64,000 bases of DNA from the NCBI GenBank assembly GCA_029255685.2, contig CM055318.2:4035001-4099000 (forward strand), written 5' to 3'. The position numbers and the translations under genes were made by a program. Source of the DNA: Silene conica (taxonomy: Eukaryota > Streptophyta > Magnoliopsida > Caryophyllales > Caryophyllaceae). The notes under the pieces are model-generated. The model did no database searches and was not told the DNA's origin. It worked only from the letters and a program-made list of their open reading frames with translations. This document shows positions 9,377 through 21,959 of this stretch, in pieces (the first letter of the stretch is position 1; every line of letters starts with the position of its first letter).

Positions 9377-12300
9377 AAGATAGTTTAACTCAATTGAATA
9401 AAGCTGAATTACGCTAAATTATATAAAATGAATATAACTAAATTGAATTGAAATGTGTTGAAATTAATGCATGAAAAAATAAAGTTTTAAGTGGGGTAGA
9501 TATGATATCATAGTCATTTAAAAAGGTTTTTAAGTAATTAAAAATAGAAGTGTGAAGAATCCCATAAAACAATCCAAAATTATATACCTAAAGTAGTCAA
9601 TAGAATAGATGAACTTTTACAATATAGAATAAAGTATTGTTGAAATAATTAGTACTTAGATTTGTCCTAATATCATTGTTAAACAAGAGTGCAAAACTAG
9701 TTGACCATTCTACTAGTGAACTAGTCACCTCTAATTTGGCTATTTATTGGGTGGAATTCAGCCATGGATTTTCATCAACTACATAATTTAATCATCATAA
9801 GCATTAAAAAGGCATCTTAATTTTATATCATTATACCCTCGAGAGTTTAGAAAGCTACAATAATTACAAATAAAATGTAATATTATTAGTTACGGTTTTT
9901 TTAACATGTGCCCTAAGTGCATATATTAAGAAGTCGAATATGAAAAGATTTATAAAATGTTTTCACTAATTGTGGTAAAATCGAGTTAGAAACATACAGA
10001 TTTGTAAAATTACTTCATTTAATTAAAGTTTAAGAAGGCAAAGACAAAGTAATAAATAGTAGGCATAAATAATAATTTTCGGTAATTATAATATAATATT
10101 TGTGCCACGTATTCTCATTACTAAATTGGATTAATTTACATTACTATGGCTCACTTGGGTTACAATTCTTTAATAAAATGGGTGTAATAGACCACTTATG
10201 TCATTTATGACTCTTGATGACAAATCTTCAACTATCTACGATTCTACGCAATGGAGTTCAAACTTCAGAGTACTCAAACATATATTATATAATCTAAATT
10301 CAACGATATATTGTGGTGTTATAGCCAATTGTATAGTAACATGTCGAGTTATCAAATTAATTTCTACAAGTAGTTAGTTTAATTAGGGTAATTTGAGTGT
10401 CGTATGAACGACTGTTTTAATTGACTGTATATGTGTTTTCAAACATGAAACTAATGGCTCGAAATTTCTTTACGTATTTTTATTTAATTTTTAAGAATAT
10501 ATTTGTTAATTATATTACAGAGAGAACGCTTTTTATATAAATACCTTGATATCTTTAAAACCATAAATTAATATACGACCTTAAAGCAAATTTGAAATAT
10601 TGTACTCGTATTGATTTTATTTCCACTTTCTCCAAAGAATATTAGTCAAAAAGCATTGTCATAATAAAAAAATAAGCGTGCTTGTCCATTAAGATTAGGA
10701 ATTTATGTAAATCATTAATAATGGAAGATACAAAAATCGTCATGTGGATAATGGTTACATATATTTATTAGAAGTTTAGAACCAACATGGCACTATGTGG
10801 CACGTCCTATTTTTATTTTTGTACGATATCATTGACCTTTAATGAGTTAATTGTATTGGCGGATTCAATTTTCTACGGATTTAGATGATGATTTATGTTA
10901 GTTGTCCCAAAAATGGGGTAAGAGTGTAAGACTAAAGCTTTGTCGTTGTATGTACCATAGAGGAGTGTAATGCCACTTCTAAAAATAAATTATTATTGTT
11001 AATATCGGGATACTGAAGAAATAAAGTAATGCGCTAGGATGTCAATTCGATACATTGAACCATTGATTAGTGTAGTAAAACACACGTATATCATGTTAAT
11101 TATAGGCACAATCTTGAATGCATACTTAGATTAACCGATAATGGATTTTCTTAGTTTAATTATATGCTTCGGGTTTGAGTCATAAAAATTTAAACAATAT
11201 TAGAAGTCGGGAAAGAGATTGAATTTCCCATCTTAAATTAGTAATACTATCCGGTCAAATCCAAATTAAATCCAATATTATACACAAAAAAAGGTTATTT
11301 ATACACATTTCATTACTCATCCCGGAGTCTTGGTACTTTGAACACTTGACGGGTGTGTAATTACTTAGTTCTCTTCCACTTAGAACACGTTTTTAAGAAA
11401 AACCATCAAATTATAAAAATTATAACCTCAGCTAAACTCTTCTTATACAAGGACAATGGTAACTAGATTCACTTTCAATATTTTTTTAACAATTAAGTAT
11501 ACCTTATGGCTTATACTCACCTAAAAGTCAAATACATCATACAAAATATGTACTTTGTAGTATTTTAAACCGATGATAAAAAATTATCGAATTAGAGTAG
11601 AGATAGATTGCAGTACCTATCCGACAATTACCGTCATGTCATGATAGCTAAATATAATACTATTGATGACAAATTGACGATGACATGGTGTTTTGGTTAA
11701 ATGTTACTCCAACAAAAGAATAAAAATTATGAAATAGACTTGAAGAGTGTATTCTACAAAATGTAGCACTTTTATCTAAAAAATATATAAAATAGAATAA
11801 ACAATGAAAAATTTTGCTTTCTTATAAATAAATATTTTAAAACACTTCACTATTCATGTTGCGGAACTTCTAAATATTACAATCGACAACTTTATCCATC
11901 AAACAATTATCTCAATTTCACACGCATATAAATAACACCAAACAATTTCAAAAAAAAATAACATAAAAAATAAAACTTGATAATTAACATGTTAACTAGT
12001 TTTGTAACCCGTGAAATTCACGGGATGTTCTGTTAAAGTGTCGTATTTTAGTACTTTAATACAATAACATACTACAATCAACTCAACTTACGATTTTCGT
12101 GTTTTAAGGGTTGTATAAAGTCAATTAGTCTTTTTTTAACACGGTTTCTCAGAATTTAGAATGTTATATAGTAGATACACCTTCCAAAACTAAAGTAACT
12201 CGATGCAAACTAAAATAAATTAGTTATATAGGTATTCATATAATTACATTACACAAAACAATATTATTGTCAAGCAAGGATCTACAAAAATGAAGCACCG

Positions 12301-13849
12301 TCACAAATTAGATATTCAAATTTCATCAATTATGAAAATAACATAAAACACACGATTATGAATCTTATGACATAACTGTCTTTTCACAACCCCATAATAT
12401 TGTAGTTAATACAATAATAAATTGCGGAACCAAGAATTTGAAATGAGCAACTTGAACAACTATTGGCTCATCATTAGGCCGAATACTTCATCTGTTGAAC
12501 AATATTATACAAAATTGTGTCATGTCGTCTTTTTAATATTCAAACCAAAAGAAAAGTGGAAAGAATATCTATTACCATTATTTTCCAATTTCCTGTAATG
12601 CTATTGATATGTAAGTAGGTCACACCCTGCAATTTGAATACAAACCAAAAATAATAATTAAATTAGATTTTTATTGTAACTATTAATTCAACATATAAAA
12701 ATGATAAAAACCAAATAAATCACTTATGTTTTTTTAATGTATATACAGTTACCTACCAACTTTCTAAATAAAAAAAAAAATAGGATTAGTGTGATATTTA
12801 TATAAGATTATTTTTGTAATTCATTATTGCATTAATATCACCAATTTATTAAGGGGAAGCAGAAAAGTTGTGAATGAAAAGTTATAATCTATAAAACCTT
12901 ATTAAAAGGCTAAGCTAAAATGTCATGTAAAAGCCACGTCAGCAATAAATAAAAGCCACATAGGATTACCAAAAAGCCACCTTGTACCCGCCAAAATCCA
13001 CGTCAACAATCATCCATGTCAACAATCAACAATTAGAATACAAATCTATAAAATCTTATTAAAAGGCTAACTAAAGTAATGTGGCATGACAAGTTTAATG
13101 TGACATGACAATTTTAAATGTGACATGTATTATTAATTTATTATATGACATTAATATAATTCATTTATCTATAAATATATAAATAAAATAAAGGCAAACC
13201 AAAAGTATTTTATTTTACCATTAGAATACTAGCAAATGACATCATTATTTCTTATTTAAAATGTAAAAAAAAATGAATAAAAATGAAACACTAGATGCAA
13301 ATTGTACGTATTACAAACATTAAACGTTGACCTTTTAAATTTCTAGATAAAAAAACGACAATTAAAAACAAAATCAAAGTTCATATAAATTTTAAATTTC
13401 GACGTTTATTTTTATAATATTCTAAGCAACAAATAAATAGAACATTATTCAAACTTTACACCATTTATAAAATAATATATAATTTGTAAATATTAAGTAC
13501 ATATAATAACATACTTAACATTAAACAATGACTTTTTATTTCTTAAAACTAAAATAGGTTAAACACCAAATACAAATTTACATCACTCTAATTTTGGCTC
13601 ACAAAATTTACATCACTTTAACAAACTATGTATCATCTTTTAGTTTCGTAATATCATTATTATAATTTCCTAAACAACTTTTATGCAAGGTGTCTTTTGT
13701 TAAAATAGAAAAATTAAAATTAAAACAAACCTTTTATATTTCATTCCTCTTTACTTTATATTAATGTCTCTATTAAATTTGTTATGATGAAAGGAATAGT
13801 CAAAGGTCACAAAACCATGCTAAATATTTATGTATATATATTAAATTTG

Positions 13850-13850
<1 letters not shown>

Positions 13851-13889
<39 letters not shown>
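13851..13889. repeat. (TAA)n microsatellite, about 13 units
   Basis: A pure run of TAA trinucleotides within the Helitron body. The homologous position in the tandem copies at 18.3-19.3 kb has only GATAATAATGAAAA, so the run expanded in this copy alone. Confidence 0.9.
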
Positions 13890-15058
13890 AAAGACGTTCA
13901 AAAGTCGTAAGCTGCATCCTCAATTAGTTATAAATATTTGTGGAAGGCAACATTTTCGAGCCAAATTCGAGCCAAAATTTTACCTCCATCACAAAGAGAA
14001 TTTTATGTGCAATAATCTTTCTTGTCATTGTATTAAGGTAAAGTAATTGTATTAAAGTTTTATTTATTTATTTTTAAGTTTCATTGGCTATGAATGTAAC
14101 ATCCCGTATTTTCGTAAAATCTAATTTAAGCATTTTAAGTATTTTAAGTAATAAAAATAATAATTTAGTAATTTATTTTGAAAGACTCTAATTTAATAAA
14201 TAAGATCCGTCTTAAGAACCTCCAGTTCTTAAGACGAATACAACTTGGCATAGTTAAATATCCGACTCAAGTATTCATTTCCATATCCGTTTCAATAATT
14301 GAACCCGTTTCATTTATTCGGAAAGGACGACTCACTTGTTCTTTTATAAACCCTTATGTCGACATAATTGCCTTCAACATTTCATTCTTCCTGCAAACTT
14401 AACATTTCTTAAACCTCCATAAAACCTTCACTTCTTTTGCAAAGATCTTCATCATCCGTTCACCGAATCGCAAAAGTAAGAACATTTCCGGAATCCTCGT
14501 TCAATTTCCAAGACATCCATCACTTTCGTTTTTCATTTTGGCAACTTCGAAAAATAGGCTGTTTTGCCTTTAACTCGTTTTTAGTGTCTTTAAATCGTTT
14601 TCTTTGTTGTAGGAGTTGGTCTTGACGATCCCGACGTGGACTCTTACGTGGTTGAGGAGGATCAATTGCCGGAATAAGCTAAGAGGTGACGATAATGAGA
14701 TAACTCGGCCTTTATTGTGTATATTAGCATGCTTGGTGATTTTGATGTTTGTTCTTCTGATTTTATTCAAGTTCTATGATTATTGGACTTAGTATCATGA
14801 TTAGGATGTATAATATGTGAAGAATTTATGATCCAAGATGTGGTTATGTGTTCCTTATTGCATTTTTAGTTTTTCCTAAATTGCGACGGATACTTGTTAT
14901 TTCCATTTGAGGATTGTTATGGGGATTGTATGCTGATAAGATAGTGATATTAGATGTGTATGATGTTGGGCAAATCATGCTTGTAGTAATTTCTGAAGTT
15001 TACATGTCGATTTATGAAGTTTTGTGAAGTTGGGAAATTGCGTTTTTCAGCGACAGGC

Positions 15059-15367
15059 TCTCTGAGCCGGTCGACCGACCGGCCGCCGGTCGACCGGCTG
15101 AGAGCGTTTCTTGGGATTTTTGTGTTTTACGCGAGACTTTGAGACCATAAGAAATAGGTCTCCCAGCCGGCAGACCGGCCGCCTGCCAGCCGGCTGGGAG
15201 TGCGTTTTTGTCGTTGTGTGTTTTCAAGATTTTAAGGAAGCTGAGTTCCCAGCCGGCCGACCGGCTGCCTGCCGACCGGCTGGGAGTTCGTGTTTGGTTT
15301 CAGAAAAGAAAGAAGAGGCTGAGGTGGTCACCAGCCGGCCGACCGGCTGCCTGCCGACCGGCTGGGG
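15059..15367. repeat. Four GC-rich palindromic units in the LTR
   Basis: Units at about 15059-15104, 15161-15200, 15246-15286 and 15330-15367 share CAGCCGG-CCGACCGGC-GCCTGCC-GACCGGCTGGGA. Each can fold on itself (GCCGGTCGACCGG core). They are spaced 85-100 bp apart by AT-richer sequence and stand out strongly from the AT-rich surroundings. Open frames across them on both strands are a by-product of the composition. Confidence 0.85.
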
Positions 15368-15670
15368 ACCCCTGTAGGCTATTTTTGAGTTTTCGTAATT
15401 TGATCGTAACTTTCAAACGGTTTATCGGTTTTACTTGAAACTTGTTTTGTGTACCTTTGACATGTATTTGAGGTCCCCGGAGGATGGGCAACATTATATT
15501 GGGTTCGGGAATATAGTGAGGATAGAGACCCCCCGGTCGGGCAACCGAAAGGGAAACCGGCTCTCCCTCATCTTAGTTCTCGAGGTCAATTAAGTGTTGA
15601 TTAGAAGTTAAAGGTAGAACTATAGAGTAGTTCATAGACTTGAATGATATTGTTTTGGTGCGTATTAAGT

Positions 15671-16302
15671 TACGCGTTAAGATGTCGCCTCTGAACTTAA
15701 TACGTAGGTTGTTTGTCATGTATAGGGGTATGCGTTGAGTTTTCGCCTCTGAGCCCTATATGTGTTTGTTTGTCGTGTATGGAGCCATGCGTTGAGTTTT
15801 CGCCTCTGAGTTCTATACATGTCTGTTTGTCGTGTCTGGGACATGCGTTGAGTTTTCGCCTCTGAGTCCAGACATGTATGTGTGATCGCGTCAGGACATG
15901 CCTTAAGCTGGCCTCTGAGTCTGACGAGTAGAGCAACTGCACGACGGGGCGGTCAGGTTGTCATACCTTACCCGGAGTGCAGGTGTTTGGTGCTAGAACA
16001 TGCGTTGAGTTTTCGCCTCTGAGTCTAGTATCTTGTGATGTAGTAGGGGTCCATGCGTTGAGTTTTCGCCTCTGAGTTCCTTACTTGTGTTAGTGAATTG
16101 AATGTTAGTCCATGCGTTGAGTTTTCGCCTCTGAGTCTAATGTTCAGTGATAGCCGGTCCATGCGTTGAGTTTTCGCCTCTGAGTCCTTGCTTGATGATG
16201 TGAACTTGGTATTAGGGTTATGCGTTAAGGTGTCGCCTCTGAACCTTTATACTTGCTGATTTATTTAGTACCTAGGTTATGCGTTAAGATGTCGCCTCTG
16301 AA
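15671..16302. repeat. Eleven-copy 50-100 bp tandem repeat in the LTR
   Basis: The core ATGCGTTGAGTTTTCGCCTC-TGAG recurs at about 15671, 15729, 15788, 15842, 15898, 15999, 16052, 16113, 16160, 16218 and 16278. Each core is framed by a short word that is repeated before and after it (for example a CTATAC or CCAGAC-like word), so each unit is a small imperfect inverted or direct pair. Some cores carry GTTAAGATGTCGCC instead of GTTGAGTTTTCGCC, giving two sub-types at the edges of the array. Confidence 0.85.
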
Positions 16303-18044
16303 CCTTTGTACTTGCTGTTTATATCTGCTTGCCTTGATGATGGTACAGTGTCAGATATGCATAGTTTGTTATAGTTGTTATATGAGTTGTGGTTAAATCA
16401 TCCAAGGCATTGGATGACTCTTAGTTCGGTTTCATAAATGATTAGATTGAAAGACCCCCCGACTGGGTAACCAGTAGGGAAACCGGCTCTCCTTCTTATC
16501 TGTTTATGAAGTTAGTTGAGAGCCGTGCATGGTAGTCGCATGATAGTAAGAGGTAAGATGATGAGATGTTTATGCTTCACATGTTGATATATGTTGGAGT
16601 GTTCTGTATTATTTTATGTGTTACGTGTTGTCGCAAAAGGTGGCTAGGAGAACTCTAGTCACTCCCCACTGATTGTGGCGTACATGTTTTCATGTATGTA
16701 GGTACATGCAGGGTTGGAGATCAGGGTTACAGGAGAGCTAGCGAGTGATGATCCATTCATCAGTTGACTTACCCGTTTACGCTTAGCTAGACTCTTAGAC
16801 TTTTGTCGTTTACGTTTTGGTGCCTGTAGGGATGTTCCATCCCAGGCTGTGTATATATTTCATTTCCGCACTTAGAACTGCTACTTATCTATTGTTGTTT
16901 ATATCAGTTCTGTTTTCAGTTTCAGTTTAAAGCTTCTCGCATGTTGTTCTATCTTCTAAAAAGTTTTAATTCCGCTGCATTTTTGGTACTTTTATGTGTT
17001 TATATTTCCGCTTTCGCGAGGGGTTTTACAATGAAAAACTCATTTAACTTCACATATATGTTATTTTTTTTCATTTAGGACTATCAAGATTTGTGAAGTT
17101 GTGATATTCAAATATAATATTTACATATTTAGGATTCAACTCTTTATTTCTTTCATTATTATTTAAAGGAAAACTTGAATTAATAACGATAAGGTTAATT
17201 AATATTCCATAAATCAAATTCCACTATTTTGTTTGTTATTAATCACTCAATGAATTTTTTTTGTAGGAATGGTTCATTGGAGAAAGAGAAATCTAAGAAG
17301 AAAAGGAATATTAGAATTGTTTGAACAAATACTCACTCTATTCTATTCAATACTATAAACTAACTACAATAACAATATTAATAACATGAATGTGAATTAC
17401 CGATTGGTTTTACATAAAATAGTATTTCGGAAACATTCAAATGTATGTTTTATTTTCGTATGTTTTGTTTTTTATTTAACATTTTTCTTTTGAAAAATAA
17501 CTGTCATAAAATGAAATTGGACTTGTGAGATATCAATCTTATTAACAAGTTAAACAAAATAAATTATATTGATATTGATAATGGTTAACTGTTCATTATT
17601 GCATAACACTTATGCGTACATGTGATATTATTCAATATATATGTCTTATAGCACGTAATGAGATTACAATTAAATTGTAGTAGACTACTATTTAACTCAA
17701 TTTATCATTTTTGCAAAAATTTGAAATCTTAGATATTTTTGACAAATTGATATAAATGATATATTAAGATTAACATTTATTAAACTTCATAACTATGCTT
17801 TTTCCAAAAAAAAAAATATGATATATGAGAACTAAAATATTGATAAGATAAAAAGTTTTACAATTTTATATGATTTAAAGTCTTTATATTAGAGAATTTA
17901 TCATTCTAAAAAAAGAGAAAGATAAATAATTCAACATTCTGCATTAATTTGCCCATTCGCTTTCACTTACTAACTTCATTTACCTATATAACAAATGGAC
18001 GTTCAAACTTTTTCATAGAAAATTTAGTATACAATTTATCTATA

Positions 18045-19370
18045 CAAAATTATAAAATTTTATTAAAAGGCTACCTAAAACAACTAATTAATTTGACTTG
18101 GCAATTAAATATGACATGCCAAATTAAATGTGACATGTCAAATGTGATTTTTTTTAAAACTAAATAAAAAAATTACAATAATAAAACAAACATTTAGATT
18201 CCATTTTTTCATTGTTCTATATTATTTATGTCTATTTTAAATTTCATAATAATGAAAAAAAGATGTCCAAAAGTCATGAACTTAATACATATTTATGTCT
18301 ATAACTAACTTGCTAATAATGAAAAAATGATGCTCAAAATTCATGAACCTTGATCCATATTTATGCATAAACTAAATTTGATAATAATGAAAAAAAAAAC
18401 TTAAAAGTCATAAAATGCACCTCCAATTGTTTATATATATTTGAAATGAAAGGCAAAATTTACAAGCCAAAATTTTTCCAATCGCTATGGTCAGTAGACA
18501 TAAAATCTTATTAAAAGGCTACCTAAAATATCTAATTAATGTGACGTGGCAAATTAAATATGACATGGCAAATTAATTGTGACATGGCAAATGTGAAAAT
18601 TTTTTTTAAAAAAAAACTAACTAAATAAATATAATAATAAAACAAACCTTTAGATTCCATTTTTTCATTGTTCTATAGTTATGTCTATTTTAAATTTCAT
18701 AATAATGAAAAAAAGATGCTCAAAAGTCATGAACTTAATACATATTTATGCCTATATTAAACTTGATAATAATGAAAAAAATAATGCTCAAAATTCATGA
18801 ACCTTAATTCATATTTATGCATATATTAAATTTGACAATAATGGAAAAAGATACTTAAAAGTCATAAAATGCAACTTCAATTTTTTATATATTTGAAATG
18901 GAAGACAAAATCTACAACCCAAAATTTTTCCCATCTCTATCGTCAATAGACATAAAATCTTATTAAAATGTTTCCTAAAACATTTAATTAATGTGACGTG
19001 TCAAATTACATATGAAATGACACATGTGAAATAACTTAAAAAAGCTAAATAAATAAATTATAATAACAAAACAACCCTTTAGATTCCATTTTTTTATTGT
19101 TCTATAGTTATGTCTATTTTAAATTTCATAGTAATGAAAAAAAGATGTTCAAAAATCATGAATTTAATCCATATTTATGCCTATATTAAACTTGATAATA
19201 ATGAAAAAATGATGCTCAAAATTCATGAACCTTGATCCATATTTATGCATATATTAAATTTGACAATAATGAAAAAAAATACTTAAAATGCACCTTCAAT
19301 TGTTTATATATTTGAAATGGAAGGCAAAATTTACAAGCCAAATTTTTCTTATCTCTATCGTCAGTAGACA
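18045..19370. repeat. Three tandem 450-bp Helitron 5'-half units
   Basis: Units begin at about 18045, 18496 and 18948, each with ATAAAAT(C/T)TTATTAAAA-G. They continue through GTGAC(G/A)TGGCAAATTAAAT, TTAGATTCCATTTTTTCATTG, GATAATAATGAAAAA and end near CTCTATCGTCAGTAGAC. They are copies of the Helitron head at 13045-14000. The third runs on into the full Helitron 3' part. No gene is encoded. Confidence 0.8.
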
Positions 19371-20314
19371 AATAATGTGTTAGTAATATTTCCTAGCTTC
19401 TATTCTCATCAAGCTAAGTGCATTAAGATTTTAAATTAGTAACTAATTTTAATGGAAGTTTCACTGGATTATGAATCGTTCATCACATTTTCACTTTTAC
19501 GTATGTGTTTGTTTTGTTCTCATTTAGGAGTATCAAGATTATTTGTGGTTTTGAGCTACTCAACGGTAAATTATTTACACCTCTACAATTTGATTCTCAT
19601 TTCTCTTTCTTTCATTATTTATAGGGGAAAGCTTAAGTTCATAGTCATACTATTGCATAAAACAAATTTCAATATGTTGTTGGTTATTTCACACTAATTA
19701 CTATGTTACTATTTTTATAAGTATGATTCAGTGCAGAAAGAAAACTATAGGGAGAAATGAAATACTATGATTACTAAAACAACTATATATTTCATACTAA
19801 CTAAAGATTGACGACAACAACGTGAATGACAGATAGTTTTTGACTAGTTAGTATATATTTTGAAATATATGGCCGAAGGTGAAAACTTTAAGATGATGAC
19901 ATAAAACATTTTTGTTTAATATTGTTTAACCGACGAAGTATTCGGCCTAATGATGATCCAATAGTTGTTCAAGTTGCTCCTTAAAAATCCTTGGTTCCGT
20001 AATTTATTATTGTATTCGCTACAATATTATGGTCTTGTGAAATTTCAGTTTTGACATAAGATTCATAATGTGTGTTTTATGTTATTTTCATAATAGATGA
20101 AATTTTAATATCTAATTTGCGAGGGTGCTTCATCACTGGAGATCCTTGCTTGATCATAATATTGTTTTGTGTAATGTAATTATATGAATACCTATATAAC
20201 TAATTTATCTTAGCTTACATTGAGTTATTTTAGTTTTGGTAGGGATATCTATAACAATTTAAATCATGGTAAATTGTGTAAGAAAGATTAATTGACTTTA
20301 TACAATTCTGTAAA

Positions 20315-20557
20315 CACGAAAACCGTAAGTTGATTGATTGTAGTATGTTATAGTATTAAATCACTAAAATATGACACTAGAAACACAATCCTTTAAACAC
20401 GAAAACCGTAAGTTGATTGATTGTAGTATGTTATAGTATTAAATGACTAAAATATGACACTAGAAACACAATCCTTTAAACACGAAAACAGTAAGTTGAT
20501 TGATTGTAGTATGTTATAGTATTAAATCACTAAAATATGACACTAGAAACAAAATAT
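20315..20557. repeat. 83-bp triplication next to the Helitron 3' hairpin
   Basis: Three near-identical units start at 20315, 20398 and 20481 (CACGAAAACCGTAAGTTGAT ... GACACTAGAAACACAATCCT). The opposing Helitron's 3' end at 11996-12130 has only one such unit. The array stops directly against the terminal hairpin. Confidence 0.9.
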
Positions 20558-20651
20558 CCCGTGAATTTCACGGGTCATAAAACTAGTATTTATTATAATA
20601 TAATTACAAAGTACAATAATGATGATTAAAAACATACTATTAAATAATAGT

Positions 20652-20845
20652 AAGTCTTACTTGCGACGGGTCACCATTTGTGACGGATATTTTGTGAGGT
20701 AAAATGGATAGAAAATGAGTTAGTGGAGAAAGGGGACCACATGAATAGTGTTGGAGAGAGAGAAAAAGTGGGTATTTTGTGAGAGGAAACGGTATCCGTC
20801 GCAAGCTTGCGACGGATAGTGCCGTTGTAAATAAGAATTTGTGAT
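20652..20845. mobile_element. MITE of the GTGACGGAT family
   Basis: A 190-bp inverted-ended element: TAAGTCTTACTTGCGACGGG at the left and GCGACGGATAGTGCCGTTGTAAATAAGAATTTG at the right (motifs given in parts). It contains GGACCACATGAATAGTG and GAGAGAGAGAAAAAGTGGG. Relatives are at 50760-50942, about 42650-42720, 55440-55577, 58450-58570 and 62645-62760. Confidence 0.65.
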
Positions 20846-21959
20846 TAAATAAAAGAAGTAGATGTTAAATAGATTATGATAAATTAAGAACCAAAGTTGT
20901 GAGTGGAAACTAAAAAGTTTTTGTTAATTTATTTTGTGTGCTTGCAACTAATATTTTATATTTTTTTTATATTCGTAAACATATGATCCATAATATTTGG
21001 AGATGGATTTTAAAAGACATATGAGTAAGTGAGGTGGTTAGTCTTTTCTTTTTATATAATGTTGTAGCGAGTTTATTATCGAATTGCATTTTTTACTCGT
21101 CATCGTAATTTTCATTACTTGTCTTGTTGTCTATAAACTTTAAAAACTCTAACCTAATACTTTGAAATCTAACTATACAATGTGAATTCATAGGGGTAAC
21201 ATCACTTTTAAAATTTGTTAACTCATCAAGTATTTAATATGCACAATTAATTTAAGAATAATGATGATGATAATTATGACTTTTTTTAAAACATTTTAGT
21301 ATATATATTTTATGTGTATATGAAAAGTTAATTCAATAAATTTTGCCCCTATATTAGTGTCGTGTCACAATAAAGTTTTGCCATGTCACAATTATTTTTT
21401 GCTATTAGTTTGATATTTAGTTTACCCTTTTAATAAGATTTTATAGATTTATAGATTTATAATATAGTTTTATTACTTTTGAACATTATTTTTCATTCTT
21501 AGCAAGTTATAAAATTAGAGACTGTAAATTTTTAATTGAAGTTTAACATATTATAGTTTTTAAAAAAAGCTAATATTTAATGTTAACTATGTTATTATTT
21601 GCCCTTAAAATTTAAATTTTTTTATTTTTTTATAAACGGCGTATAAATTAGAATTATATGGTATTTATTCGTTGCTTAAAATATTCTAACAATAAATATC
21701 GATATTTTAAATTTATTAGGAATTTTGATTTTTATTTGTTATTTAATTTATCTAGAAATTAAAAAGACCAAAGTTTAATGTTTGTTAATTGTTATGTTAT
21801 TCACATTTAATGTTTTAGAAATTTTTTCTTTTTCTTTTTAAATAAAAAATAATGATGTGGCTCCATGTCATGTGCAATAAGTGACGTGGCTTTTTGTTAA
21901 TGCTAGGTGACATTGTCTACGTGGCATTTTAAGTTAGCCTTTTAATAATATTGTATAGA

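Larger units (their letters stand above)
14095..17030. mobile_element. 2.9-kb solo LTR with internal tandem repeats
   Basis: It starts TGTAACATCCCG and ends GGGGTTTTACA, TG...CA with a TGTAA/TTACA inverted terminus. It is flanked by the same 5-bp duplication ATGAA at 14090-14094 and 17031-17035. The Helitron sequence continues across the site: 13985-14094 plus 17031-17110 parallel 19390-19550. So one LTR inserted and recombined to a solo copy. Inside are four GC-rich palindromic repeats (15059-15367) and eleven copies of an ATGCGTTGAGTTTTCGCCTC unit (15671-16302), bracketed by two similar ACCCCCCG...GGGAAACCGGCTCTCC blocks (about 15525 and 16453). No internal coding domain remains. A large LTR of this kind suggests a Ty3/gypsy Tat/Ogre-type element, which is inference. 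Confidence 0.85.
13045..20586 (+). mobile_element. Inner Helitron on the plus strand
   Basis: The 5' end is TCTATAAAATCTTATTAAAAGG at 13045 with A before it. An alternative 5' end TCTATAAAACCTTATTAAAAGG lies at 12888. The 3' end has the hairpin CCCGTGAATTTCACGGG (about 20558-20574), a short TCATAAAA spacer and CTAG at 20583-20586, with T outside. The last 650 bases (19920-20586) are an inverted copy of 11996-12540, as expected for two same-family Helitrons in opposite directions. Non-autonomous; it contains a solo LTR and tandem copies of its own 5' part. Confidence 0.7.
11996..21959 (-). mobile_element. Outer Helitron on the minus strand, interrupted by nested elements
   Basis: The 3' terminus (minus strand) is a perfect CCCGTGAA-loop-TTCACGGG hairpin at about 12008-12024, then TTACAAAA and CTAG ending at 11996, with T next outside. 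The 5' terminus is TCTATACAATATTATTAAAAGG starting at 21959 on the minus strand, with A outside. A-T flanks, TC start, hairpin and CTAG end are the Helitron signature. A second minus-strand 5' end (TCTATAAAATCTTATTAAAAGG) starts at 21447, so the true partner of the 3' end is not certain. No Rep/helicase gene is seen, so the element is non-autonomous. It encloses a plus-strand Helitron of the same family and a solo LTR. Confidence 0.7.

Noticed and set aside
15012..15494. Several overlapping GC-rich open frames on both strands
   Set aside because: They are by-products of the stop-poor CCGGC-rich repeats in the LTR. Residue strings repeat with the DNA units and match no family.
15671..16302. 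CRISPR-like array of eleven regularly spaced repeats
   Set aside because: Repeat and spacer lengths vary (47-101 bp spacing), spacers are related to each other, and the array lies inside a plant LTR with an exact target duplication.
11996..20586. One giant fold-back transposon with 600-bp inverted arms
   Set aside because: Both arms end in Helitron 3' signals, and matching 5' ends for each strand lie beyond or inside. Two Helitrons in opposite directions explain the inverted similarity without a new element type.
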